Source of the DNA: EA-27 sp964396265
GTDB taxonomy: Archaea > Thermoplasmatota > Thermoplasmata > RBG-16-68-12 > EA-27
Length of the DNA: 64,000 nt
Direction: 5' to 3'
Assembly (NCBI GenBank): GCA_964396265.1
Contig: CAYNEM010000011.1
Span: forward strand, 16,051-80,050
Shown here in pieces: positions 30,137-37,342 of the stretch; the first letter of the stretch is position 1; every line of letters begins with the position of its first letter. The position numbers and the translations under genes are program-made. The notes below the pieces were generated by a model. It was not told the DNA's origin. It saw only the letters and a list, made by a program, of their open reading frames with translations, and did not search any database.

Positions 30137-30598
30137 ATGCGCGTCTTCCCCATCCGTCCTTACCTCGCGGTCGGCCCGTCGCCCGAGACCCCGGAGGACA
30201 TCGACGACCTCAAGCGGCAGGGAGTCACCGCCGTCGTCGACCTCCGGTTCGGCCTCGAACCCGTTCACGAGCGACTCTGGGCGAAGAACCGTGGGCTGTT
30301 TTACAGCCGTTTCGCCTTCGAGGACGGGGAGAGCGTCGACCCGTACCTCCTCCAAGCCATCATCGGCCGGCTCCACGACCTCGCCGTCCACGACCACCAC
30401 ATCTACCTCCATTGCGCGGCCGGCATCTCACGGTCCCCGTTCATCGCGGTCTGCTTCGTTGCCGTCGTCCGCCAGCACGGATGGGACGAGGCGAGGAAGC
30501 AGGTCGAGAAGGCGAACCCGGCGACGAACATCTGGCCGGGCTTCGTCGACGATTACAAGAAGTGGCGCGAGCAGTTCCCCGTGGAGACCCCGCTGTGA
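30137..30598 (+). CDS. Dual-specificity protein phosphatase
   Basis: 153 residues, ATG at 30137. The P-loop HCAAGISRSPF (about 94-104, HCxxGxxRS) holds the catalytic Cys and Arg; DLRFGLEP (about 35-42) supplies the likely general acid/partner region, and the fold starts with YLAVGPSPET as in small DSPs. It removes phosphate from Tyr/Ser/Thr, or possibly RNA. A copy of the dispersed palindrome is read in frame as LFYS (residues 54-57). Confidence 0.8.
   Translation: MRVFPIRPYLAVGPSPETPEDIDDLKRQGVTAVVDLRFGLEPVHERLWAKNRGLFYSRFAFEDGESVDPYLLQAIIGRLHDLAVHDHHIYLHCAAGISRSPFIAVCFVAVVRQHGWDEARKQVEKANPATNIWPGFVDDYKKWREQFPVETPL
30296..30306. repeat. Dispersed palindrome copy 9 (CTGTTTTACAG)
   Basis: In the phosphatase coding sequence; extended GGCTGTTTTACAGCC (30294-30308). 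Confidence 0.75.
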
Positions 30599-30843
30599 TG
30601 GACGCCGTCGAGTTCGGGAAAATGACCGACGCCCTCCGAGCGTCGGCTCGACGATACCCGACCTGCCGCATCGCGAACTGCGACTGCAACGACTACGTGG
30701 ACGAGTGGAAGCCGGGCTGCGGCTGCATGGGTCACTTCAAGAACTTGGACAAGGCGTTCGGGGAGGACGGATGGGCCCTCAGCGACTTCTCCGCGAGCGT
30801 GAAGACCGGGATGCCCACGCGGGCGACGAAGGTGACACCGTGA
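30598..30843 (+). CDS. Cys-rich mini-protein
   Basis: 81 residues, ATG at 30598 overlapping the phosphatase stop (TGATG). CRIANCDCNDY and PGCGCMGHF are a metal-binding cluster; flanks are helical. No family recognised. Confidence 0.55.
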   Translation: MDAVEFGKMTDALRASARRYPTCRIANCDCNDYVDEWKPGCGCMGHFKNLDKAFGEDGWALSDFSASVKTGMPTRATKVTP

Positions 30844-31193
30844 CCGCGAAGACGAGCCGGACGGTTCTGTCGACGAGACCGTGCCCGGAGGACGGGGATT
30901 CCTGCAAGGTCTACGAAATGGCCTGCGGTCACGCTTTCCATACGAAGGGAGAACCGACGGTCTGCTGGTTTTGCGAAGACTTCAATGCGGAGCGCGATGC
31001 GAACTTCGCGATTCACCACGACCTTCCGTCTGAAGTCTGCTCGCGGAACTGCGTCAAGCGAGGTCTGGACAAACACTCTCCCTCCTGCGCCATCGAGTCG
31101 CTGGCCCTGAAGATGTATTCCACGGGGGCGTTCGACCACGGTTGGGGTTCGCCCAGAGCCGCAGCCGAAGACCTCGTGAAGATACGAAGGTGA
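30840..31193 (+). CDS. Zinc-binding hypothetical protein
   Basis: 117 residues, GTG at 30840 (GTGA overlap). Cys/His groups: CPEDGDSC, CGHAFH, CWFCEDF, CSRNC and a last SCAIE. The CGHxFH...CWFC part resembles a RING-like or treble-clef knuckle, but spacing is not diagnostic. Confidence 0.55.
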   Translation: MTAKTSRTVLSTRPCPEDGDSCKVYEMACGHAFHTKGEPTVCWFCEDFNAERDANFAIHHDLPSEVCSRNCVKRGLDKHSPSCAIESLALKMYSTGAFDHGWGSPRAAAEDLVKIRR

Positions 31194-31199
31194 AGTCGA

Positions 31200-31544
31200 A
31201 TGGCTCCCGACCTCGAACTCGCCTACGGGGAGGCCCGCCACCTTTTCATCGCGGCGCACCGGGAGCGGATTCGCTGCACGGGTATCGACTGCTCGCTCTG
31301 TCGGCTGATGAAGGCGGTCGACGGCACGGCGGGGTTCCCGTTCGGGAGGACCACGCCCATCTATTTCCACGAGGAACTCCCCTCCGAGGAGGAGCCCGAG
31401 AGCCGGTTCGCCCTTTGGTTCCGCAATCGGCTCGGCATCCTCCGCTACCACGCGGTCATCTGCCTGACCTGTCACATGGTAAAGACCCGGAAGTGGTATC
31501 AGTTCTGGGTCTCGACCGCGAAGACGTGTGGGCACGGAGGTTGA
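31200..31544 (+). CDS. Zinc-binding hypothetical protein
   Basis: 114 residues, ATG at 31200. CTGIDCSLCRLM and ICLTCHMVKT are two knuckles around an aromatic-rich stretch (RFALWFRNRLGILRYHAV). No family recognised. Confidence 0.55.
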   Translation: MAPDLELAYGEARHLFIAAHRERIRCTGIDCSLCRLMKAVDGTAGFPFGRTTPIYFHEELPSEEEPESRFALWFRNRLGILRYHAVICLTCHMVKTRKWYQFWVSTAKTCGHGG

Positions 31545-31546
31545 CG

Positions 31547-31702
31547 ATGGCCTGCGCGACCGAAGAGCGGAAGATAGAGGCGTTCCATATCCGGCCGAAC
31601 GGCGAGCGAATCCGAGTCGACGATGGGGGCGGCCTGACGTGGTGCCTTACTCACGGTCGGCCTCACCGGGTCTGCTTGCTGCGAGGTGACGAAGATGAGT
31701 GA
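31547..31702 (+). CDS. 51-residue hypothetical protein
   Basis: ATG at 31547, 2 bases after the previous stop. MACATEERKIEAFHIRPNG, then WCLTHGRPHRVCLL with paired Cys/His that could hold a metal. Overlaps the next start by 8 bases. Confidence 0.5.
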   Translation: MACATEERKIEAFHIRPNGERIRVDDGGGLTWCLTHGRPHRVCLLRGDEDE

Positions 31703-31970
31703 AGAGACTTGGGACAAGAGCATACCGAGGAGCAAGGGCGTCGTCGACCTCAGTCTGTATTCCGGGTTCCAGTCTCTCGGCAACATCGTCACGACCGACG
31801 TGTCGCGCCAAATCGTCTGCGCCGATTGCGGTGTCCCCGCCGAGGGCGGCGTCGTCTGCCACCTCAAGCCGGAGACATACACCGTCCGGTACAAGGGCGA
31901 GGAGTTCTACATCGAGCGGCACATCGGCGTTGCCTGCGGCTGCGCGAAGAAGCGGGGGCTGGTGCCCTGA
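31695..31970 (+). CDS. Zinc-binding hypothetical protein
   Basis: 91 residues from ATG 31695, with GAGGTGA about 6 bases upstream; a GTG at 31686 is an alternative. CADCGVPAEGGVVCHL and CGCAKKRG near the end form one site around a beta-rich core (TYTVRYKGEEFYIERH). No family recognised. Confidence 0.55.
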   Translation: MSEETWDKSIPRSKGVVDLSLYSGFQSLGNIVTTDVSRQIVCADCGVPAEGGVVCHLKPETYTVRYKGEEFYIERHIGVACGCAKKRGLVP

Positions 31971-32098
31971 GCAAGTTTCATCCCTGCGGCTGCGAGAATT
32001 GCTACTGCACGACGCCCGTCACGGTCAAGGTCTGCCTCCGCTGCCGGAAGGGAGACCACCCCGGGCCGCCGAGACCTCCGAAGAGGGAGATGAAGTGA
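31967..32098 (+). CDS. 43-residue Cys-rich protein, apparently with a CTG start
   Basis: The frame begins CTG AGC AAG TTT CAT inside the previous stop (CTGA), copying the ATGA/GTGA coupling used elsewhere; no ATG, GTG or TTG is available. It encodes CGCENCYC and CLRCRKGDH, an obvious zinc knuckle, and its stop overlaps the next GTG. Codon use is like the neighbours. The CTG start is inference. Confidence 0.45.
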   Translation: MSKFHPCGCENCYCTTPVTVKVCLRCRKGDHPGPPRPPKREMK

Positions 32099-32859
32099 CC
32101 GTCCCCCCCTGCTCCACCTGCTCCGCAGGTGTCGACCAGCCGTGCCTGAACCTTCGGACCCACCGACCACTCGTGAGTCTCCATCGGCGGAGACAATGGG
32201 ACGTCGGAGCGCGGGCGGTCAGGGAGGCGGAGCGGCGGCTGCGCGAGGGGCCGCCCGAAATCGCCGTTGCCATGCAGCGAATCGAGACACAGAATCACGT
32301 TCTCGACGAAGCGATTCGCCAATCGAATCTCAGGCTCGTCGACGCGGGTATCTACCCGCGCAGCGGCGTCGAGGAGATGGTGGCTAACCGGGGAGTCCCC
32401 GTCGACATCGCCCCGTTTGTTCTCCAGCACGACACCTACAGCGCCACACTCCGCGAATCCATGCCCGGTGCCGAGACCTTCGTCTTCGCGTACTGCGTCC
32501 CGACGGGAATCACGCTCCGCTTCACCCCGGAGGCCCGTCACTACATCCAAGGCTGGCTCCTCGGATGCCAAATCCTGAGTCCCGACGGGAGCCTCCGCGA
32601 CGAGGGGACGGCCAAACTCCAAGTCCTCGACGCGGTGGGGCAGCGCGTCGGCGTTTTCTGGGAGGGTCTCATCTCCGACTTCAACCTCTCCCAGCAGAAG
32701 GCGGAGCGGGGGGAGCCGCTGCGATACAACCGTGAGGTCACCGCCCGTCCCGGCGATACGGTCAAACTGTCGGTCACCACCCCGTCCGAGGCCGACCCTC
32801 TTCCGGTCAGCGGCATCCGGCTCTACCTCCTCTGCGACCGGCTCGTACAGAGGTACTGA
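32095..32859 (+). CDS. Zinc-tagged protein with fibre/capsid-like beta domain
   Basis: 254 residues, GTG at 32095 (GTGA overlap). CSTCSAGVDQPC (about 6-17) is a zinc knuckle; a helix with RREAERRLREGP-like charge follows; residues about 115-254 are beta-rich: VPTGITLRFTPEARHYIQG, LQVLDAVGQRVGVFW, REVTARPGDTVKLSVTT. The same order of motifs appears in the gene at 48528 (VPTGIALYFRAVK ... VRVFDATLNQLKG ... VRANAGDLVVIDLV), so the two may share a jelly-roll-like domain. Confidence 0.5.
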   Translation: MTVPPCSTCSAGVDQPCLNLRTHRPLVSLHRRRQWDVGARAVREAERRLREGPPEIAVAMQRIETQNHVLDEAIRQSNLRLVDAGIYPRSGVEEMVANRGVPVDIAPFVLQHDTYSATLRESMPGAETFVFAYCVPTGITLRFTPEARHYIQGWLLGCQILSPDGSLRDEGTAKLQVLDAVGQRVGVFWEGLISDFNLSQQKAERGEPLRYNREVTARPGDTVKLSVTTPSEADPLPVSGIRLYLLCDRLVQRY

Positions 32860-32860
32860 C

Positions 32861-33208
32861 ATGACTCCTCCACCGAATCTTCGGGGCATCGCCATCTCGA
32901 CGGAAGAGGAGTTCCAACACTACGTCGAGGAGCATCTCAAGCCCGCCTTCGCGAAGAGTCACGGCCAGTTCGTTATGATTTTCGGCCCGAGGGACGAGGT
33001 CGAATCAATCATCGGTGGAGGTGCGGCCCTCCAAGAAATCGGTCGGTTCGTCGACTGGGTGGCGTCGACCGCCGACTTCGCCATCAAGAACTTCAAGCGG
33101 ATGAACGGCGGGAAGGTGCCGGCGAACGGGGTCGGAAACCTCCTCGACGACCTTCGCTACATCGTAGAGAAGGCGAGGGGGATTCAGAAGAAGTTCAAGG
33201 GGCGGTGA
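32861..33208 (+). CDS. Hypothetical helical protein
   Basis: 115 residues, ATG at 32861, 1 base after the previous stop. Helices with charged faces (EEEFQHYVEEHLKPAFAKSH; FVDWVASTADFAIKNFKRM) and a basic tail. No family recognised. Confidence 0.5.
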   Translation: MTPPPNLRGIAISTEEEFQHYVEEHLKPAFAKSHGQFVMIFGPRDEVESIIGGGAALQEIGRFVDWVASTADFAIKNFKRMNGGKVPANGVGNLLDDLRYIVEKARGIQKKFKGR

Positions 33209-33209
33209 C

Positions 33210-33692
33210 ATGGGAATCGTCCACAATCTCGACGACAAGGCGGTCTGCGTGAAGTGCGACGCCGAGGTCGAGGTCCATCTCCAGTTCAAAGGGACGAGCG
33301 GCGACGAGAACCTCTCGGACATCCGAATCGAGCCTCACGACTGCCCAGAGAGCGAGGGCGGGCAGCGCCGGACGCTGTTGGAGAACATCGTCTCCCGGGT
33401 CCACCACCTCGCGCATCGCCCCTTCGGGAACCGGCCGAAGAAGTCGGCGCACCTCGACGCAATTCTGAGCATCCACCAACTCCTCCACCGGGCGAACGAG
33501 GTTCTGACGCCGCCCATCGTCGCGGGAATGGAGCCGCACGTCGATACGAACACGGAGTTCATCGCGGAGTTGCACGTCGTCCTCTCGGAGTACGCCAACG
33601 AGGACGACCGGAAGATGACCCCCGGCGCTCGGGCGTTCAAGGCCCGAATCGTCAAGACGCTCAAGCGGTGGGGGTGGGTCCGTGCCGAGTGA
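33210..33692 (+). CDS. Hypothetical protein with N-terminal CxxC
   Basis: 160 residues, ATG at 33210. VCVKCDAEVEVHLQF and DCPESEGG form a small zinc-like head; the remaining 110 residues are helical (ILSIHQLLHRANEVL, FIAELHVVLSEYANED). No family recognised. Confidence 0.5.
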   Translation: MGIVHNLDDKAVCVKCDAEVEVHLQFKGTSGDENLSDIRIEPHDCPESEGGQRRTLLENIVSRVHHLAHRPFGNRPKKSAHLDAILSIHQLLHRANEVLTPPIVAGMEPHVDTNTEFIAELHVVLSEYANEDDRKMTPGARAFKARIVKTLKRWGWVRAE

Positions 33693-33963
33693 GGTCCAGC
33701 GGTGCGGCCACCCGGTCGCCTGCATCGTCTCCACGGGCGAGGGGACGAACTACTGCGGATGGTGTGCCGAGACCTCGGTCCTCCGTAAGTCGCTCATCGC
33801 GGAGAGAGCGAAGCACCTCGTCGAGTCGGGGTTCTACGGCTCCTACGGCCGTCGGTGGACCGACCTCGACCTGAAGCGACAGGCCGCCATGCTTAAACGG
33901 GCCGAAGACGATTTGCGGGCTGAGCGTATCCTCGTTGATGGTCCTCGTTCCTCTCGGCGGTGA
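33682..33963 (+). CDS. Zinc-binding hypothetical (paralogue of 28112-28513)
   Basis: 93 residues, GTG at 33682, overlapping the previous gene by 11 bases. RCGHPVACIV, NYCGWCAET and LRKSLIAERAKHLVE repeat the plan of the 28112 protein in shorter form. Function unknown. Confidence 0.55.
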   Translation: MPSEVQRCGHPVACIVSTGEGTNYCGWCAETSVLRKSLIAERAKHLVESGFYGSYGRRWTDLDLKRQAAMLKRAEDDLRAERILVDGPRSSRR

Positions 33964-33972
33964 AATCGGTCT

Positions 33973-34329
33973 ATGGCTTCTGCGATTCCAGCGGGGGATG
34001 TTGCCCGGCCACTTCGCAACGGGGGTCGGAATGTGAATCGACCAATCCGTGCGTGGCAACCCCCGTCGACGACTTCCGCCTGCGCCGCGCACAAGGCGGG
34101 GTTCGTACCGCCCAAGGACGTTCCCGTACTCGACGCGGCGAGTATCGCGAAGACCGTCAATTCCTACTTCCCCGATTGGAAATATACCGAGCAGGATTGT
34201 TGCGTCGTTTGCCGAGCAGAGAAGTTGAAGCAGCAGTTTTCCGAGGTAGACGCCCGCCTCGCGGCGCCTCCACAGCCGAGGAGACCGAGGTGGCGGGATG
34301 GATATTCTGATTCCTTGAAGGACGGGTGA
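33973..34329 (+). CDS. Zinc-like hypothetical protein, possible frameshift near its start
   Basis: From ATG 33973 this frame gives 118 residues; the second half is convincing (AASIAKTVNSYFPDWKYTEQ, then CCVVCRAEKLKQQF). Its first 35 codons have poor third-base bias. The overlapping frame from GTG 33960, which sits in the usual GTGA overlap, has good bias at first (VYGFCDSSGGCC, CESTNPCVATPVDDFRL) and then loses it after about 34085. So the real gene may start at 33960 and shift frame near 34085-34095, by error, mutation or programmed slippage. Confidence 0.4.
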   Translation: MASAIPAGDVARPLRNGGRNVNRPIRAWQPPSTTSACAAHKAGFVPPKDVPVLDAASIAKTVNSYFPDWKYTEQDCCVVCRAEKLKQQFSEVDARLAAPPQPRRPRWRDGYSDSLKDG

Positions 34330-34331
34330 CG

Positions 34332-34415
34332 ATGGGGCTTTTCTTCTCGGTAACTCTCGAAGATTGGTGGTTCAGGCTCCTCAAGTGGTGGAGAGACCGC
34401 AAGAGGAGGAAGTGA
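34332..34415 (+). CDS. 27-residue Trp-rich basic peptide
   Basis: ATG at 34332, 2 bases after the previous stop, ending 4 bases before the next ATG. MGLFFSVTLEDWWFRLLKWW followed by RDRKRRK: an amphipathic, tryptophan-rich helix with a basic end, as in membrane-active peptides. Position between two coupled genes supports it, but it is very short. Confidence 0.35.
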   Translation: MGLFFSVTLEDWWFRLLKWWRDRKRRK

Positions 34416-34419
34416 TTGA

Positions 34420-34956
34420 ATGGCAGACCTTGTGGATATGCAGAGAGAGATGCTTGGAAGAGGACTGAATCCGAACGCGCCGATTACGGGGGACGTCGCG
34501 AACCTCGTCATCGGGCTCGGGCGGTCGTGCGACTGCGACCATTGCGTCGGCCGGTCGGGACCGATTTCCCGTTGGACGGACGGCAAGGTGGCGCTCTTGG
34601 TGAAGGAGAAGCACCACCTCCTCGCGGCGCGGGAGACGTGGGAGTGCCGCGTCGCCATCGTCGACCAGAACTACGTCATCTGCGACCCGATGCGGAAGGT
34701 CACCGGGCAGCAGAAGAATCCGATGCGCCGGCCGCCGCCGTCGGTCATCCCCCTCGTCGTGGGAGCCATCGAGAAGAATCTTGAGGAGACGAAGCAGAAG
34801 ACCGAGATGGCGCGGCAGGCGGTCGCGCAACTCGCCGGGCAACTGAAGGAGGCCGAAGAGCGGTTCGACTCCTCGCTCCAAGAGTCCCGCGACCTCGAAG
34901 AGTTCCTCGACTTCCTGCGGGGCGACGTACCCGACAGCGAACTCGTTTCAGAGTGA
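34420..34956 (+). CDS. Coiled-coil protein with metal site
   Basis: 178 residues, ATG at 34420 with GAGGAGG about 9 bases upstream. CDCDHCVGRSG (about 37-47) is a zinc-like cluster; residues about 115-170 form a heptad coiled coil (KNLEETKQKTEMARQAVAQL). Last gene of the 25-35 kb operon; its end overlaps the convergent gene by 9 bases. Confidence 0.55.
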   Translation: MADLVDMQREMLGRGLNPNAPITGDVANLVIGLGRSCDCDHCVGRSGPISRWTDGKVALLVKEKHHLLAARETWECRVAIVDQNYVICDPMRKVTGQQKNPMRRPPPSVIPLVVGAIEKNLEETKQKTEMARQAVAQLAGQLKEAEERFDSSLQESRDLEEFLDFLRGDVPDSELVSE

Positions 34957-35175
34957 GAACGCCCTGTTTAACAGAGCAACGAGGCGGGGTTCGTCTGCAT
35001 CGGTCAACTCCGCCTCCCTCTTCCCCAGACGCTTCGCGCCTGCTTGGACACCCATGCGGGCGAAGAGTTCCCCGACCAGCGGGGTGTAGCGCCTGACCAG
35101 CCTCTCGGCGACGGGGTTCACGGGGAGGCTTCGGCTGCGGGGGTAGATGAGTTCGCCGACGACTGGGCCAGCCAC
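34948..35175 (-). CDS. Small hypothetical protein at the end of the structural block
   Basis: 75 residues, GTG at 35175, starting 58 bases inside the upstream gene. NPVAERLVRRYTPLVGELF and a C-terminus LVALLNRAFSL whose LLNR is encoded by the dispersed palindrome. No family recognised. Confidence 0.45.
   Translation of the reverse strand: MAGPVVGELIYPRSRSLPVNPVAERLVRRYTPLVGELFARMGVQAGAKRLGKREAELTDADEPRLVALLNRAFSL
34964..34974. repeat. Dispersed palindrome copy 10 (CTGTTTAACAG)
   Basis: At the junction of the two convergent operons, in the last codons of the leftward gene. Confidence 0.75.
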
Positions 35176-35531
35176 GCGAGCGCTCGGGCCTCGTCATGGC
35201 TGAACCCGTAGGACGACTGGAGGACATCACGGGCCACCTCGTCTGAGAGCCCACCGATGCTGTCGCGAACGGCGCTGGCCGTCCGGACGACCTCGTGGTG
35301 CGGCATGGTCGGCCGGAACTTCGCAATCTCGTTGACGAGGGCGTTCACAGGATTCAACTCGTAAGCGATGACCTCGGCCGTGGGGAACTTGCGCTTCTTC
35401 CCCTTGACGCGGACGTGGAGGTGTTCCCCGTGGGGCTTGGTGACGGTGCCGAGACCCTTGGGGGTGAGGACGGTGTCGCCCTTCTGCCACTCCCAGACGT
35501 TCGCCCTCTTTCGCGGGCGTCGGCTCGGCAC
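35118..35531 (-). CDS. KOW/CarD-like hypothetical protein
   Basis: 137 residues from GTG 35531, 4 bases after the upstream stop. Residues 15-60 (VWEWQKGDTVLTPKGLGTVTK, then LHVRVKGKKRKFP) look like a small beta-barrel of the CarD/KOW/Tudor type. A helical half with YGFSHDEARALAWLAQ resembles a UBA-type three-helix unit. Fold assignment is from pattern only. Confidence 0.5.
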   Translation of the reverse strand: MPSRRPRKRANVWEWQKGDTVLTPKGLGTVTKPHGEHLHVRVKGKKRKFPTAEVIAYELNPVNALVNEIAKFRPTMPHHEVVRTASAVRDSIGGLSDEVARDVLQSSYGFSHDEARALAWLAQSSANSSTPAAEASP

Positions 35532-35535
35532 GTCG

Positions 35536-36174
35536 TCACCCGAACCGCTCGACGAGCGGCCGGAGCAGGCTGCGGACGAACGCCCGGAGCCGCTCGGACC
35601 GGGCGACGAGTTCCGCGACAGGCGGGCTGAAGGTGTAGTAGAGGTCCGTGAAGAGTTGCCCCGGGAGGTTGGTGAGGAGCCGCTCATCCCGGAACCGTCG
35701 CAGGGTCTCGACCTCGGCCGTGAGAGGGGAACCGTAGGCAGCGGTCGCGATGAAGCAGCCGGCCTTGCGCTCGGCGAGTTCTTCGATGACGTACCGCTGA
35801 TTTGGTGTCCACGAACCGACGAAGAACTTGGACACTCGTGGGTCGTCTTTCGGAACCCACTCGAAGATGGCGTCGTCGGGGAGTTTCTGGAGTTGACTTT
35901 CGATGTTTGTCACGACGTCTTGGGGGGTTGCGAACCGGTCTCGACTCACCGCGTTCGGGGTCTCGGAAGGGATGGTGGCGGGTAACGACCCCCTCTGGGC
36001 GAGGACCATCGGGGCGAACCACACATCCGAGAGTTTCACCCACCCCTTCGTCGTCGTCAGCCCTTCGATGCGTCCTTTGTAGACTCTCGGAACCCCCCGG
36101 ACGGCGGCGGCCCCGATACCGTAGTCGGGCTCGTCGCCGCTGACGAAGTTTTCGAGGAGTGTGTTGGGGGGCAT
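35536..36174 (-). CDS. CFI-box protein A
   Basis: 212 residues, ATG at 36174. N-terminal LLENFVSGDEPDYG is shared with the next gene; the last 75 residues are the CFI-box C-terminal domain: CFIATAAYGSPLTAEVETLR, then RFRDERLLTNLPGQLF and SPPVAELVARSERLRAFVR. The Cys of CFIATA and the following aromatic/Gly pattern are strictly placed in this family, found in archaea and bacteria, function not established; a membrane-anchoring or modification tail has been the usual guess. Confidence 0.65.
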   Translation of the reverse strand: MPPNTLLENFVSGDEPDYGIGAAAVRGVPRVYKGRIEGLTTTKGWVKLSDVWFAPMVLAQRGSLPATIPSETPNAVSRDRFATPQDVVTNIESQLQKLPDDAIFEWVPKDDPRVSKFFVGSWTPNQRYVIEELAERKAGCFIATAAYGSPLTAEVETLRRFRDERLLTNLPGQLFTDLYYTFSPPVAELVARSERLRAFVRSLLRPLVERFG

Positions 36175-36177
36175 GGG

Positions 36178-37341
36178 TCACGGTTGGAAGTGCTGGACGA
36201 GCGGGTTCAGGAGTCGGCGGACGACGGCGCGGAGACGCCTCGACCGAGCGACCATCTCGGCGACCGGGGGGCTCACCGCGTAGTAGACGTCGGTGAGGAA
36301 CCGCCCGACCGGGTTCGGGATGAGTCGCTCGTCCCGGAAGTCCCGGAGGGCCTCGACTTCGGCCATGAACGGCGAGCCGTAGGCTGCCGTGGCGATGAAG
36401 CACCCCAGTTTCCCCTTTAGGGGCTGTAAAACAGAGGTAGAATCGGCGTCCTCGGCCGGGGGCTGTTCCGCAGCGGCGGCTTCCTCGGCCTCCGCCTGAG
36501 CCAGTTCTGCCTGTGCCTGCTCCAGTTCGGCATCGACTTGGGCGGCATCCCGCTGGGCTTCGCCAGCCTTGACCTGCGCCGCCCGAGCCTCGCCCGCCGC
36601 TTCTTGGGCCACCACAGCCTTCCGCTCAGCCTGCGCCACCGCAGCACCCGCGCCGGGGTCTCCAGTAGCGACCTTCGCTTGGGCCTCCTGCTGCGCTTGC
36701 TGGGCCTTTCGAGCGGCGTCCATCGCTTTCTGGGCCGCCTCCTCCGCCGCCCGGTTCTTCGCGGCGGCCTCCCGGAGCGCCGACGCCCGAAGCATCTGCT
36801 TCCGCTTCTCCTCCTTCTGCGCCCGCTTACGCGCCTCCTCGGCCTCCTTCGCGGTTGGGATACGGACGCCCGGGAGTCCCCACATCGGGGGCCTCTTGGC
36901 CCCCGGCTTTGGGGGCGGAGGGGGCGGCGCGGCTCCGGCGACCTGCCCGGCGTGGACCTCTCGTCCGATACTCGTCAGCACCGACGGGTGAGGCATCCCC
37001 AGCAGGACGCGGGGGTCGGTCTTCGCGACGAATGTGTAGGAACCGGGGTAGGCGTTACTCCGGAGACGCGACAGGAGGACTGCCAGCGCCCCACCCGGAC
37101 CGCCGACGACCTCGGTCTTCTTGACTACCCAGACGATTGCCCTGCCCGTCTGGTTCTGGATGACGGGGATGACCCACAGTCCGACAGGCGGCGACTTCGG
37201 CGCCTTCGGCGTGGCGGTCAGCAGGGTTCCCTCGTAGACGCGAGCGGTCCCCGCGACGAGCGTGCCGCTGACTCCGTAGGCGTTGCCGTTCTGGGCGTCG
37301 TAGGTCGGCTCGTCGTCCCCGATGAAGTTTTCAAGCACCAT
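36178..37341 (-). CDS. CFI-box protein B with Ala/Gln-rich coiled-coil insert
   Basis: 387 residues, ATG at 37341. N-terminal VLENFIGDDEPTYD and the C-terminal CFI-box (CFIATAAYGSPFMAEVEALR ... SPPVAEMVARSRRLRAVVR) are paralogous to the next gene. Between them residues about 135-310 are a proline patch and a long Ala/Gln/Glu/Lys coiled coil (EEARKRAQKEEKRKQML ...). A dispersed palindrome sits exactly at the coiled-coil/CFI-box junction, read as SVLQP. Probably a structural fibre-like protein whose tail is the CFI box. Confidence 0.65.
   Translation of the reverse strand: MVLENFIGDDEPTYDAQNGNAYGVSGTLVAGTARVYEGTLLTATPKAPKSPPVGLWVIPVIQNQTGRAIVWVVKKTEVVGGPGGALAVLLSRLRSNAYPGSYTFVAKTDPRVLLGMPHPSVLTSIGREVHAGQVAGAAPPPPPPKPGAKRPPMWGLPGVRIPTAKEAEEARKRAQKEEKRKQMLRASALREAAAKNRAAEEAAQKAMDAARKAQQAQQEAQAKVATGDPGAGAAVAQAERKAVVAQEAAGEARAAQVKAGEAQRDAAQVDAELEQAQAELAQAEAEEAAAAEQPPAEDADSTSVLQPLKGKLGCFIATAAYGSPFMAEVEALRDFRDERLIPNPVGRFLTDVYYAVSPPVAEMVARSRRLRAVVRRLLNPLVQHFQP
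36424..36434. repeat. Dispersed palindrome copy 11 (CTGTAAAACAG)
   Basis: At the domain junction of CFI-box protein B. Confidence 0.75.
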
Positions 37342-37342
37342 G

